64,000 bases of DNA from Haplomitrium mnioides (GCA_049999725.1 JBNGIS010017803.1:1-64000), one strand, 5' to 3'; counted from the first letter of the stretch, positions 47,061-60,240 are shown. The notes: generated by a model not told the origin, from the letters alone. Translations and numbers: made by a program.

Positions 47061-49827
47061 TGTCGTAGCACAGCAGTGGCACTCTAGCCCCAAAAAGCAC
47101 AACCACAGATCGAACCATGCAAGATCTATATAGAAATCTACTCTTAGATTGTTTTTACTGACTTTCCAGATTCTTTAAAGAATTCTGAAACTACACTCTA
47201 TTAGTTCAGAGATGGACTGCTCTCCTTCTCTAGGTTTCACAACCCACTCTCCACAAAACCACACACAAGCACTTCTAACTACTCACATAATAGAACAACA
47301 GCCAAGAATCACACAAATTGCATGATTGACATTCCTAGGATAAGAAAACTGATGTACAAAAAGATTTTAAACTTGAGTTGTATTAGAATTGTTCCCAAGC
47401 AACCAGTTCCCCAACTTGCTTGGAACTCTCAAAACAACACTCTAGTGCTTACCTTCATTACACCACTTCACTTCTCTCAAACTAGATACTCATGCCCCTC
47501 CAACCTGATATACCATAGAGCTTGATGTTGAGAACTCAGCTATGGAACGATCCTCTTGATCTCACATCCAACTGATGTTCCTCCAACCACCCACTACTTT
47601 GTTTGCTTGTGAAATGCCCACCTATTCCATAGGCACATACAATTCTGAGCAATACTTGCTCTACTACAACCCACCAACAAGCATCCACTAATTGGAGAAT
47701 CACAGAAGGTTCTCTCCTTAAAAAAATTTAACAATTTAACACACATACACAAACATAGAATAGAATAGAACTCAAAGCAGAATTGATTTGCCACTTAACC
47801 ACAAATTACAATCTAGAATTCAGAACCCAGACCCACAAGTAGAACACACTCATGTACCCCTTGACATGCACTTCTCTAATGCAATCTATCCGATTTCTTC
47901 AATTGAAAACCTGCAGAACATTTACCACCAAACTCTCACTTAAATTCCTTGTTCCTTCATCATACTACTCTTTTTGAATCTGCAATTTCCAAGAGTAGGG
48001 GATCTCACTGACAAGAATCTCTTGAATTTTACTTGAAACACCAAATGTACAATGACATAACCAACAAAACAAGAGCATGCCATCATGCTTGTACCCCCTA
48101 TCTTGCTCAATTGACAAGTAACTGTCATAACAGTTCAAAAAAAAACTTACTTCCTTCCTTTCTAAACTAACTTTTTCTCAGTAATCTTTCAATAAGAACT
48201 AACTACTCACAACTCATTCTTAAGCTAAATAACTAGCTTTCACTAACTTACACTAACTTAGCTCGTAATAAGAACTAATTACTAAAAAATGTTCTTATAC
48301 TAATTTTTGAACTTTCACTAACTCTTCATTTCCTCCCTTTCAATTTTTGAGCTTTTCCAATTCTATCGAGCACCCATTTCGACCTTTCGAACTTTCGATT
48401 CGACTTCCACAATCAACACCGAAACCATGATAAGTCGTCTCTTCATCCTCCACACTTTGCTTCGTAGTTGTTCTTCCACAACAATCTCAACTCAATACAG
48501 AATGTTGACAAGTCACCTTTTCACCAATCACCGCTTCGCTAATCACTGTTTCGCTTATCACCATTTCGCTTTCACAATCCGTCGGACACCTCACTTTGGA
48601 TCCCTTTTAACTGGGGATCCCACTTCGGATCTCCATTGGAAACCCTTTTAACTAGGGCTCCTCACAACGGATACCCATACGCACATGCCTCGTACCACAC
48701 GAATCCCCACTTCGGACTTACATCGGATCCACCTTAACTGGGGCACCCCAGATCGGAGGATTCTTTTTTGATACCTTCTTCGGACTCACAAACTTTCCTT
48801 CAAATTTTCAAACTAATTATGTTCCTTTAAAAATTAATTTCTCCTAATTCAAACAACTCCGCATAGCAGAATTTCATCGCTGATCGCTTCCTTCATTGGA
48901 TGGATTGATTCTATTTCTGCCCAATTTACTTTCTACTCATAGAATTTTGGCACCGAAGCCCTCGCACAGGCCGATTCTTCATCTCAAATCATTTGACACT
49001 AAGGCTTCATCGCAACAAGGATCTTGACGCACTCTCCTTCCTCGCAAGACAATTTCTCCCTTGTAGCTGATCGATTTCCGCAGGAACATTTTTGCAGACC
49101 TCTTTCTTTACATTTGCTTCAGCACTAGGCTTCATCACAAAGGATCTTCAATGCATTTGCCTCAACGCAGCGGAATCCTTCACCGCAGCCAATTCCTTCT
49201 TCACTCAGAATTGATTTGAAGCCAATTCTTCAACAATCGACTTTCCACAAGGGATATCTACAGAGATCTTTGTCAAAGGTTGATTTCTTGTGCTGGCCAA
49301 TTCTTCAACAGGACACGTCCCCGCAGATTTTTTATTCACTCGGCTCTTCTCATCTTCAGATTTCGAAGGGGTCCCTCCACAGGTCGTTCACAACAGATCC
49401 TTTATTGCAACTTGGCAATTCTTTATCACTAACATTGGAAACTACCTTTAAAACACCTTTTCCCAAATATTGCAATTTATCACCATCCCAAGACTAAACT
49501 GCTTCATGCATTCTTGTTGAAACCCCGTCGGAACAACAACTTTATACATCTCTTTGGTGATATGAAGATCCATATTTCCCATTGGATTACCTTCAACTCA
49601 GGTGAAGAAGAGAATTCCGGCCATCTTGTTACAGCAGTTCATCATCGCACAGACAATCGCCTTCGGATTTCGCAGGGCCTTCTTTTCTTTCAGAATGAAT
49701 CCTTCGGTTGATCCTTCACACATTTCCCTCACATCTCGCATCCACAAACTCATTAAACGATAGCGCTACATTTTATCCCATAAGTTCTCTATCGTGAACC
49801 TGAATACATATATAAACACTACCCTCT
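47061..49827 (+). mobile_element. Long-LTR-like unit C, left part
   Basis: It shares with unit A blocks such as GTTGACAAGTCACCTTTTC (near 48507), CCTTTTAACTGGGGATCC-like sequence, runs of TTCATCGCA..TTC, and a TATA-like ACATATATAAACACT near 49808. It is interrupted at 49828 by unit B, with a perfect CCTCT duplication, and resumes at 53539. The left end is uncertain: TGTCGTAGCACAG at about 47061 is a candidate. No coding capacity is seen. Confidence 0.45.
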
Positions 49828-52800
49828 TGTCAACTGGTAGTTTGGAGTACTAAAGCTGAATTCATGAAATCAGGAGCACCACTGGCCATATTGTTCCCTT
49901 TGCGAGTATGAAGGCCATCAGGAACAGCTGATTACCTTAAACAGCTGTTAAGAGCAGGGTGCATGAGTCGTGGGAGGGAAACAGGATCATGGCGGAGGAG
50001 AGGAGGAAGGAGAGCAGTGATCGCCAGCCACGAGAGGGGCCCCATTTTGATATTTGAAGCAGGCCAGCGAGAACTCGTGGGCCTAAGGAGGATGCGGGGA
50101 TCGGAGCCTGGGGAGAAGGAATAGAGCAGCCACCCATGGCGAGGCGATCACAGGAGGAAGAAGAGGGGATCAACAACAAGGAAGCCCGAAGGCACTCCGA
50201 AGGAAGGCAGATCGCGGTGGTCCTGCAGCGGCCACAAATCGGGAAAACAAGCATCAAGAGATGTAAGGAGGAGGTGAGATCTTCACGAGGGCGAGCAAGG
50301 CCAGGGAAGAGGGACGCCTTGATCCCGCAAGCAAGAGCGAACCCTGCAGAACCCGATCGAACGCTCCATCCAAGCCGGTAAGTCCTGGCGGAAGAGTGGG
50401 GTCCGCGAAAGGTTCCGCGAGATTCCATAGAAACGTGGCGTCTCCAGAGCCCTTCGTGGGATTCCACGGACGACGTGGCGGCACTAGGAGGCCCGCGGGT
50501 TTGCGGAAAGGCGCCTCCCTAAAAGGAGAGCCCATTTAGCGGGGTTTCGATCTGTCTTACGACGTGGAACACCCCAGTTAAGAGGGATCTGCGAGAAACC
50601 CAACTGGAGAGCAGAGAGGAGGGCCCGAAACAACGACTTATCGCGGGTCTGGCCAAAGGAAAATGGGAGAGTGCCGGAAGGGCGATGCATCCAAGATCCG
50701 AGAGAGGGAGGAGCGCAAAAGCCGAAGGGGCGACCTAGCGAAGATTTGTCAAGAGGAAACCCAGAGAGCCGAAAGGGGGACTGATCACCAATCTGACCGA
50801 GTGAAGATGAAAAGGTGACTTGTCGGCGAACCGGTTCGAACGACGCGCAGCAATGACGAAGCAGTTACCCAATGCAAACTGCCCAACGGGAAGAAGGTTG
50901 AGCTAGAAGGGTGATATGGCGCCTATCCGGTGGGGGGAAACGAAGGGCACGACGGAAGGACGATATATCGGCGAATCGGCGAGCGAGATGAGAGCGACCG
51001 GAAAACGAAGCTAACGCCAGTGCGGCCGACGGAGGAGCTAGCGGCGCCGAAAGGGTGACTCTTTGCCGCTTCGGCATCCAGAAAGGTAAAAGTTCGACAA
51101 GATGCAACATGCGTCCGAAAGTTCGAAAGGGTGAACGGTCCGAAAGGGCATAGTAGTTCTTATAGCAAGCTTTTGGAAGAGTTAATGAAGCTAGCCTCAA
51201 GCGCAAATAGTTCTTACTTCGAAGGTACATCGAAACAGCGATATCGGCATCGTTCTTATTCGGCAAGCGGGGGAAGTCCGTGGCGGTTCTACGGATGATG
51301 TGGCGAGCGTAGGGAGTCCGCGAGAGGCTTCGGAAACATGGCGCGCTGAGAGGCCGGGATGGGTTTCCGAAGGTCAACTTCGGAAGAAGGGTCCGCGCGA
51401 CGGTCCTCCTACCCCCTCGCGGGGCGGCGTCGGACGGCGGCCTTCGGAGGACGTGGCGACTCCAAGGACCCCGAGGCAATTCACGGGACATGCGGCGCTA
51501 GGAGAGGAGTTCACTTGACCTTGGGCAACGTGCAAGTCAACTACGGATGGAGAGGTCAGTGCGACGGTCAGCCTACCCCCTCGCGGGGCGGCGTCGGACG
51601 GCGGTCCAGCGGACGACGTGGCATGAGGAGAAGAAAGAAGCATCTACAAGGGGATCTAAGGAGATTCCTTGGAGTCGGTTCCGTGGGGCACTACGGAACT
51701 TGGTTCCAAAAGCCTCTTTGGACCTGGTTCTGCGGGAATCTGCGGAATCTCTCCCCGCAAGATTCCTCAGAGCTCCTCGTCAAAGTTACCATTTCCATTG
51801 GCTTTTCCTCGATCAACTACAGGACACGCGACGCTTTCTCCCATCTCGTGGTAACGAGATTACCTAACAGTGAAGCCACGCGTCGTTGTCCCCTGTTTCG
51901 AGCTAACGGCAATAACGACTATTCATCGGATCGGGCATCAGAGGGCAGCGCGCGAGGGGAGTATACATTGTTTCTCATCGACTTCTTCCAGGTTGATGCA
52001 CAGGCAATCTCAGGGCGCCAAGCGACTGCATGCGAAGGGGAATCGCAACAAAGGGGGGTTGGGGTTTGAATTCACTAACAAGACAACGTGAAGCAGAGTT
52101 ACTCGCTCAAGGGGAACCGGGGATTTAGAGGAGGACTGGGAGGAGACCCAAGTGACCTCATCCTTGCAGGCGGACTAGGGCAGAGGGTTACTGATACGGG
52201 GTCTCGATTGTATTCTAGTCAGCTAAGACTTCGGGAGAGGCCACCATGGGAGGACTTGGAGTCGTCTCTGCATTCTTTGTGTAGAAGCATCACGACTTGA
52301 GGACAAGGAAACCGCAATGAGGGGCGGCTGGAGTGGGAATTCAGTGAGGAATTACGTGAAGCAGGGGTACTAGCTCTAGGGGGCTAGAGAGATCTAGAGG
52401 AGGATTGGGGGGAGACCCAGGTGACCTCATCCTTGCTAGTGGACCAGAGCGGAGGGTTACTGATACGATAGTTCGAAGGGATTCCGGCCAGTTATGACTT
52501 TGGGAGAGGCCGCTAAGTGAGGAGCTTGGGGTTGTCTCTGCCGTTCCTTGTGTGTGAGCATCAGCCCAGAGTGTTCTGAAGACACTCTAGTGTGTTATTC
52601 TTGAAGTGGAGCTAAGAGGGGGGGCTGTACCAGTGCAGGTGCATTGCATAGTAAGACTCGTCGAGGCTCGAGGGTGGAGTGGGCTACCTGCAACTGGTAA
52701 AGCTGTCTTCCAGAAGTGGAAGTAAAAGAAACTCTCTTCCTAGCTTGAGGAAGTAAAAGCAGGGCTTCTTCTGAGGGAAGTTGAAAAACTATTTGGAGAG

Positions 52801-53538
52801 GGAGGTGTGTGGGTTGCTGGGCTGCAGTTGTAAGGCAACGGGATTCACAAGGAAAGTATAATCAGTTAGAACTCCAGAGGGCCTTCAAGGACTCTGTTTT
52901 CTCTTATATATATTGTATATAAGTGTTGTCCGTATATGTGTAGTTAGATTTCCTTTCTGCATGTGTGTCCTCTTGATTTGTTAGATTAGTCGACATTAGA
53001 TCAGTTGAGCAGACCCTGGGAACACACTTGAAGGGGGAGTTCAATCCCTTGACACAAGTCTGGTATCCTAGGGGTGAATGCTCTCTATTCTTGATCTTGT
53101 TTGCATAGTTAGGAATTAATGCAGCTTAGGATAGTTAGGATAATCTAGTTCAGCTCTGTGACAACCCTGAGAGGGGGAGTCCAGCCTTTTGTAGTGTTCA
53201 GCTGTGCAGGTCACCAGCACCATTCTGCCCAAGCACAAATAAGATGGCAGGGCCTAAGTCATTGAGTCCTAAGAATAAAGAGGAAGAATCACACATATCA
53301 CAGTTGGGTTTAATGGATGTGGACCTGTGAATGGTATTGAATGTCTGACTTGAGTGTGTGAAGAAGAAGAGTGAGAAAAACATACCAGACGTGTAAGCAG
53401 ACGAAGAGTCCTTAAGGTCTGAAAGTGGTAACTAGCAAGGGGGCCATCTCAGAAAAGAACCTGAAAGCCCAAAAACACGTCCTCCCCTGCTTTGAAACAG
53501 GGTCTAAAAAGGTTAAGGCCTGAAACAGGGGAGCGACA
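49828..53538 (-). mobile_element. Long-LTR-like unit B (3711 bp) with perfect target duplication
   Basis: The ends are TGTCAACTGG (49828) and GGGGAGCGACA (53538), flanked on both sides by CCTCT (49823-49827 and 53539-53543). Read on the minus strand, its first 1.5 kb or so matches the start of unit A (TGTC(A/G).., CTTTCAGG(T/C)CTTAAGGA, the GAGGAAGTAAAAGCAGGGCTTC block reversed). It is much richer in G+C and CpG than A or C, so it looks young. No protein domain is found; the many open frames come from high GC and lack of stops. TG..CA ends with a 5-bp duplication and no internal pol fit a solo LTR or a non-autonomous LTR-type element. Confidence 0.7.
51397..51630. repeat. 164-bp-spaced GC-rich duplication in unit B
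   Basis: GCGACGGTC plus CCTACCCCCTCGCGGGGCGG plus CGTCGGACGGCGG occurs at 51397 and again at 51561. A single, CpG-decayed counterpart occurs in reverse in unit A at 24741-24775 (GCGCCGTCCGATGCCACCCC). The inner CCCCCTCGCGGGG can form a hairpin. Confidence 0.75.
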
Positions 53539-53738
53539 CCTCTCTTCTCTTCTTTCGAGAGGTAGCCCATCATGGGTATAAGGCCACCGCTTCTTCCTGC
53601 CCTGGGCGGACTTAGTTCAAGGCATCAGCAGTTGTCCTTCAATCCAATTTGACTGGCTCCTAAGCAAGCTGTCCACCAGCAAACACTAGATAGAAATGGA
53701 TAGAGGATGGCTGGCCCTTAACACCTAGATTAGTTTTA

Positions 53739-53769
<31 letters not shown>

Positions 53770-53922
53770 CTTTTTTTTCTCTTTCCTGAAAGAGAAATCA
53801 ACTTCCTCATAACTCAACCTTCTCTCCTTGGCCATCTATCTCAACATTTCCTCTTATCCTTAAATTTTTACAACTATTATACACAAACTTGAAACTTTAC
53901 CATTTCCTTCTTACTCCACGAC
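53539..53922 (+). mobile_element. Long-LTR-like unit C, right part
   Basis: It continues unit C after unit B: CTTCTTTCGAGAGG(T)AGCCC..TATAAGGCCACCGC and CTTAGTTCAAGGC match unit A at about 31975-32060 in the same orientation. An (AT)n tract interrupts it at 53741-53769. The end near CTCCACGACA (53922) is tentative. Confidence 0.5.
53741..53769. repeat. (AT)n microsatellite
   Basis: About 14 AT units in a row within unit C. Confidence 0.95.
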
Positions 53923-56329
53923 ACCGAAAAGAACTCTTTCAAGCTGTTTCCGACCTTTTGTCAAGAACTATGCTCCAATAAGTGCCTAGCGCCTCATCCC
54001 TAGCAATGGCCTTGGATGTCCCAAAGGGTTGTATGCCGACTCTCAGCAAGTTTGTCATCTTAGAGGATCACATTCTCCGATGTTCAACTACTTCTAGACT
54101 TTCAATCCAAGAAAGACAATTCAAATCTATAGCTTGTCCTATCGCATGGTGTCACTCAATTTCAGTGATAGATGCAACAACAATAGTACTACTAGAAAGC
54201 CCCATTGCCCTCTCACTCTCTTTCATTGGCATTGGGTTCTACTAGTTTCTACAAGGTTGCATCTCAAATAAGACTAGAGCCTCTTGCTCAAAATGGAAAA
54301 AAAGAACACAATGACTCACCAATGCGACAATTCTCTACAAGGTCAACCCACCATGTTGACTTGTGCCAATGAAGGTCGGTTAGCATAATTGACTCTCTAA
54401 GAGTGGTGCACAGAATCCAAAATATCATCCATGATGATGTTGGTGACCTTACAATCCTATCAGTCATTCTAAATAGGCAACAAATCAATCCACCACAATT
54501 GTGGATAGTGTACTTGTGATCCTTCTTGTACTGCATCCAACAATATTGTATACGGAAGCAATGAACACACATGACGAACACTATCTACAAGGCAGTGACA
54601 ATTATCTCCCAAAATGGGCACATTCTTCAAGCAATACATAGAAGGTGGTATTTGATAGAGATGGAAATGATGTAGAATTCTCAACATTTTCCAAAACAAT
54701 TTTTAGCAAGGATCTTGCAATCCTTGGCCTAAACCAGCCTTTGATTGGCCTTGACATGGTCATCAAGCAAGCAATAAACTAATTAGACCCACTCTAGCTA
54801 AGTGGTTTGCTCTCAACAATGAAATGTTGGTTGACAATGCATGTAGATAACCTCGCATTGAACTAACTAAAAGAAATTTGAGGATATTGCTCTGCCATCA
54901 ACTCTATATTCCATAATAAGACTCTTCAAGAGATCTCTCCATTTTCAACATACGATACCAACTGATTGGAATATTTGCTTGAAATACAATAGCTAACCAT
55001 ATACTGATTCCATAAAAAAATTGCAAGAAACAAAAACCATCAATAAGATATTGCCATGAAATTGGCATAGTGTTTAGTGGTCAAAGATTTATAGGTCCAA
55101 GTATGACGTACCATCCAATGCAAGGTATGGTGTTGTCAAGCATCATCAACCAATCTGGATGCTTGTAGCTGGAACAACTTTCCCTTACTTTGACTAGCAC
55201 GAATCACCTTACTTGTTGGCAATTCTTGCCTTGCATACTCTAAAGATGCCTCACCAATGGAAGGAATGTTGGTTGCATATGCATTCACTTCTAAAAAATC
55301 AAAAAAATCAGTGACCATACTACAAATTGCTGCCAAATCAATAGGTTGTGCTAGTAGACCCCCAATTGGTCCACTAGATCCAACAAAAAATTGGCTCAAT
55401 CGTACTTCCTCATATTGCTATCTAAGCTAATAAAATACATACTTATCTCAAAAATCAATTGCAAACCCTATCAGATACAACACTGTACACCTCACCAAGA
55501 TGTCATATGACTCAACCTTTATGAGTATAGTTGAGGTGCTCATCCATAAGTTATTTGTAAAATGATCTACTTGCACTCTAAGTTCAATATCTCCATGTGT
55601 GGTGTGTTATGTGGGTGAAGGTCCTCCCAATGAAGTCTAGATTGAAAAAAGGCGAGTCTCCACATCTTATGGCCTCAATCCCACTCCCTACACTATTGGC
55701 TTGCCTAACATTAAGGAATGAACACCAGTATCCCATAACACTCTCGTTGGCTTGTGTAATATTTGAAGGTCCAACTAGTTGGAAAATACCACTCCAATTA
55801 TCAAGGGACGCTATAGAGGGCTTGAATTCAGTCCTTTCAAATGTAAGTTGGGATAATAACTCCATCAACTTAGTCACAACAACATGCCATATCTTACCCC
55901 TTGATGTAGAAGCACTTGAGTCAACTGCTCCACTCACGAGTCTCATCTCTAAACTGGAAGTAGCACCTTGAGTCTGCCCACATAATGTGGCTACCAACTT
56001 GAATACTTCAACAAGTGTGACCCCTCTGGTCAACACATCCATAGAAAAATAAAACAAAATGGCTTCTATACCATTAATCTAGCTATATCCATAGCAAAGA
56101 TGCACTCTTCTTCACTTTGGTTGATTCTCCATATTCTTGGAAACCTTAGTTTGGATGCATTGAAGTGGTCCTCACCAAATCTGTCAACTAAAACAAATGT
56201 TGAATCTTTACCTACTAGTAAGTGTTCACCCATCTTAGAATCCAACTCCATTAATGCTCTCTTAGATTCAAGAGCCTTTCCTACAACTCTTGTTACAATT
56301 GTAGATGCATTAGAGTGGACTATCCCACA
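53923..56329 (-). other. Unassigned region with unrecognised minus-strand frames
   Basis: Minus-strand open frames of 87, 97 and 157 codons lie at 55136-55399, 54288-54581 and 55584-56057; another of 91 codons at 56066-56341 overlaps the next segment. They follow, in the same orientation, the gag-like segment at 56330-57066, so they may be a decayed internal part of the same element. I see no protease, RT or integrase motif in them. The 157-codon frame is rich in Ser and Thr and has no recognisable domain. Confidence 0.3.
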
Positions 56330-57066
56330 CATAAGTCCCATTCAACCCAAACCTTCATTAGCTCTACAAGATGTAGTGTCGCTCATGTTGTAGTCATGCT
56401 TGGTAATTGATGCTCCAACTATATGATCCTAACATTCTTTGGATTTGCAACATTAGCTAGAGCATTTACTTCAACTCTCCCATCTAGAACTCCTTCTTGG
56501 CCTTTACCACTTCTCCTTCTTGTGTCTTGTTTAAATGTGCAAGCTCCATCTGGTCGTAATTTTGGGTGAAGAGAATAATATCTATTTTTGTTGTGACCTA
56601 TAACTCCATAGTGGTCATAATGTCACTGGTTTGTTGCACTTACTTCTCTAAAATGTGATGCTCTTGGTTTTTTTGCCTCTAGATACTGCTTTTGTAGGTG
56701 ATCTCTGCCACAAGTCCAGCAACATGACTTGTGACCAACATAAGAAAGCAATGTTCTTTATCCACCATATTGTCCACTTGACTGCCTTCCAACTTTTTGA
56801 TTCTTTTGTTGTGTAGATTGTCATGTGTATGTGGAAGTAGACGTAAATTTTGACACTTTCTTTTGAAAACCAATAATGGCTACTCTCTCATTCACAAGGT
56901 TGAGCTCAATACGCTCTCACAATGTGAAAGCAATGGGTCTAGTGGGATCAAAATCCCCAAGAAGGGTCTTATACCTCACTCTTCTTCTAAAATCTTTGTT
57001 GAGAATAACATACCAAAACTAGACAACTTGGACCTCTATCACTCTTTTCGTGATATTGATGAGCCT
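56330..57066 (-). pseudogene. gag-like fragment with zinc-knuckle motif, copy 1
   Basis: Minus-strand translation contains CWTCGRDHLQKQ (about 56735-56700), which fits a retroviral-type C..C....H....C knuckle with the last Cys changed. A second block HYGVIGHNKNRYYSLHPKL (about 56610) resembles a knuckle missing its cysteines. Such a pair is found in some plant LTR-element gag proteins. It is directly repeated at 58385-59144. No open frame spans the segment. Confidence 0.45.
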
Positions 57067-58384
57067 TCTCATGTGTGTGTATACTTCTCTCAAACTTTAT
57101 CGAGTCTTGTGATGGAGCTTTTGAAGACTCTTCAGCTTGTCGATCCTCACTCACTAGTAGTTCTATCTCAACAACTCAAAAACTCTACCACATGATTAAA
57201 ACACTTGAATGTGTTCACTCTTTGTTGCATTTACTGGAACATATGTACTAAAGACACCTCCTCCCTTTGAGGCACCAATGTTATGACTAGTGCTACTAGA
57301 AGTTGCATCATTGGTTGCATGGTAATTGGCACTTGTCCATGCACTATATGTGATGGGGATGTAATTCGATGACCAATACTACCTCCATTTCTAAGTCTCA
57401 ATCAAATGGGCTCGCCAAAATTCATGATAGTCATCCATTGGCAGCCTTTTCAAGTGCTAAAACAAACCCTCCCATACCATGAAAGGTATAAAAAGAGTGG
57501 TATTCAAGAGTGTTTGTATATCAAACCATTAGTCAAACTCCTTAATGAAAATCATCTAGATCAATAGTGCCCACTGCACCAAAGAACCTTCTAGGGTCGT
57601 TTGTGGCTCTATACATCTTATCTATATCCCACGATAAAGTGAATTTTATGTGAATGCTTGGAAGAGTTTCCTCTTCTTTGTTTGATGTATTGTCACTAAC
57701 CAATTAATCAAATGTTCATACTAGAGGTCAAAATTGTATGCTACTATGAGTGAACCCATATTGCAACCTCCCACTCACTGGCTCTGTGTTAACCTTCAAT
57801 CAGCTGAAACTCCAGCAATGTTTCGGTCTCCCTCTCAGCAAATGAAGGTCTCAAACAACTCACAAATTGTGTTATTGCCACTCAATCACTTCTCTACAAG
57901 TTGGATAATGTGTGCAAATTTGCATAAGTGAACAGAGCACACTCCTCTTTCAAATCCTAGTTGATTGGTCTTCTACTCAACCTAGGAAACAAATCAAAAT
58001 CAAATTGAAAGAGAGCACTTTTGCTCTTCTCTTAAGCACAATTGACCAATTTTTGGTTTTCTCCCTTGTGTTGAACTCAAGTTTTTTTGCAATTCTGGTC
58101 TATCTCAATAAAAATAGAGCAAATTTTTCAGATCTGAAATTCACTTTGGATCTCTAATCAATGAATTTCCAAATCTGATTTTTGTATTCTGCAAACAAGT
58201 TTTTAGATTTCCCTATTTCAACTTGGAAAAAAACTTGGCTTTTAGATAGTCTGCGCTCTTGGAGCATGCTGGTGTACTTTCCCACTGCCTTTGCATAGCT
58301 TAGTTGAGGGGTGTCGTTCAGCCCTGCTTCAATTTCAGACTTTTGTGGAGTGAATCTTCAAACAAGTTATGCTTGCTATATTTT
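57067..58384. other. Spacer between the two gag-like copies
   Basis: AT-rich, with short frames only and no recognised motif. It may be LTR or untranslated leader of the same element family, because it separates two tandem copies of the gag-like segment. This is inference only. Confidence 0.3.
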
Positions 58385-59144
58385 TCATATAAATCTCATT
58401 CAAGCCAAACCTTCATTAGCTTTGTAAGATGTAGAGACTTCAGCTCTAGAACTGAGTTTCACTTTTGTTGTAGTCATAGCATGTAATTCCTGCTCCAACC
58501 ATACAATCCTAACATCCTTTGGATTCACAACATCAGCTAGAGCATTTACTTCAACTCTCCCATCTATTGTTGCTTCTTAGCCACTACCACCTCTCCTTCC
58601 TCTACCTTGCTTACATGTGCAAGCTCCTTCTTATTGTAGTTTTGGGTGAAGAGAATAACATTTATTTTTGTTGTGACCTATGACTCCATAGTGGTCACAT
58701 TGTTGCTGGTTGGTTGCACTTGCTCCTCTAAAATGTGATGCTCTTAGCTTTTTTGCCTCTAGACACTACTTTTGTAGGTGATCTCTGCCACAAGTCCAAT
58801 AATATGACTGGTGACCAACATAGGAAACCAATGTTTTTTGTCCAGCATATTTTCCACTTAATTGCCCTCCAACTTTTTGATTCTTTTGTTGTATAGATTG
58901 TGATATGAATGTGGAGAGAGACGTAAATTTTGGCATTTCCTTTTGAAAACCAATAGTGACTACTCTCTCATTCACAAGATTGAGCTCAAGATGCTCCTAC
59001 AATGTGAAAACAATGGGTAGAGTGGGATCAAAATCCCCAAGAAGGGTTTCATCCCTTACTCTTGACATCTTTGTCGAGAATAGCATACTAGAACTAGACA
59101 ACTTGGGCCTCTATCAGTCTTTTTGTGACATTGATGAGCCTTCT
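58385..59144 (-). pseudogene. gag-like fragment with zinc-knuckle motif, copy 2
   Basis: Direct repeat of 56330-57066 with many substitutions, including an equivalent zinc-knuckle block (C..CGRDHLQK) near 58790. The similarity stops exactly at GAGCCTTCT (59144), where DNA transposon copy E4 begins. This breakpoint fixes the end of E4. Confidence 0.5.
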
Positions 59145-59939
59145 TATAACAACTGCTACTTTGAACTAGAAACACGCTACTCAAAACAAGAACAAAAACT
59201 TCGTGAGTTTTTTAGCTTCATTTTTGCCGCTTTAATAACCATAATTGAAAAAAAATCAATTTAATTATCCAAAATAGTCCATATTCTTGGTTTTTATGAA
59301 AACTAAGAATATCTCAAAATTGATGAAAAGTATAAAAATTATGGTATGTTTTCACAAGAAACTTGCATTTATCATTGACAACATTTAGAAGCTCAAAATT
59401 TGAAATATACATTAGAATAATTTTTTTTGAAATAAGTTTGGTTGCACAAGCTCTATGTGCATATAGACAAGGTGATCCTTGAAACTTATTTTTGGGAAAA
59501 TATAGAAAACATGAGGAAAATACCCAAGTAGACTACAAGTCAAGGGAATGAGTTTGGAATTGTAAGGCAGAAAAACCAAAAAAATCAAATACTACATAGA
59601 TTTCGGAGCTCTTATTTCAAGTTCAAGCAAGAAGGAAGCTTTGTATTGTAAATGAAAATCCATTACTGCAAAGGCCATAGTTGGAGTATTTTAGAAGATT
59701 TCAGCAATTTAAAATCTTTTTTTAATTTAGAGAATCATATACACAAAGGAGTCATAGTTTAGAATCAAAAAAGTAGTAGCTTTAGAGATGTACTTAAGAG
59801 TATTAACAAGCCATATCTCCAAGTTTTTGACAAGAGTCTACCAAACAAAAGGTTTTGAGTTCTATATGAGAGTCGTTGAGCAAAGTAGAGTCTAAACTCT
59901 ATACGATAGTCTTTGTATGTGGAAGCTTGAGGATTGTAT

Positions 59940-60240
59940 ATGAACGTTTGTACATGGAGAAGGCTTGGACTTCCACAAAAAGTCCATATGCACATAGGAA
60001 TCTGAGCTCAACCTCTGAAGAATCAATACAAAAGTCTATGCATGCATGGGAATCCGAACTCAATATCTAGACACTCGGCAACAAAGATTATGTTGAACCT
60101 AGGTTTTACATTCCATAGCAGAGTCTTTGCGCACACAAAGGTTCCACTTGCACATCAAAGTCTATGCGTACATAGGGTTAAGACTTCTACAATCGAGTAT
60201 ATGAGCACTAAAAGTTCTGTTTTTTGCAACAAACTCTAGG
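59940..60240 (-). repeat. Palindrome-bearing repeat array in the 3' region of E4
   Basis: Blocks such as TCTATGCATGCATGGGAATC, GTCTTTGCGCACACAAAGG and GTCTATGCGTACATAGG recur here. It is the reverse-orientation equivalent of 5600-5960 in E1. Confidence 0.6.

Noticed and set aside
49937-50467. Several frames of 90-236 codons in 49937-52300
   Set aside because: They overlap on both strands in GC-rich unit B, which has few stops by composition. No domain, conserved start or relation to unit A frames was found.
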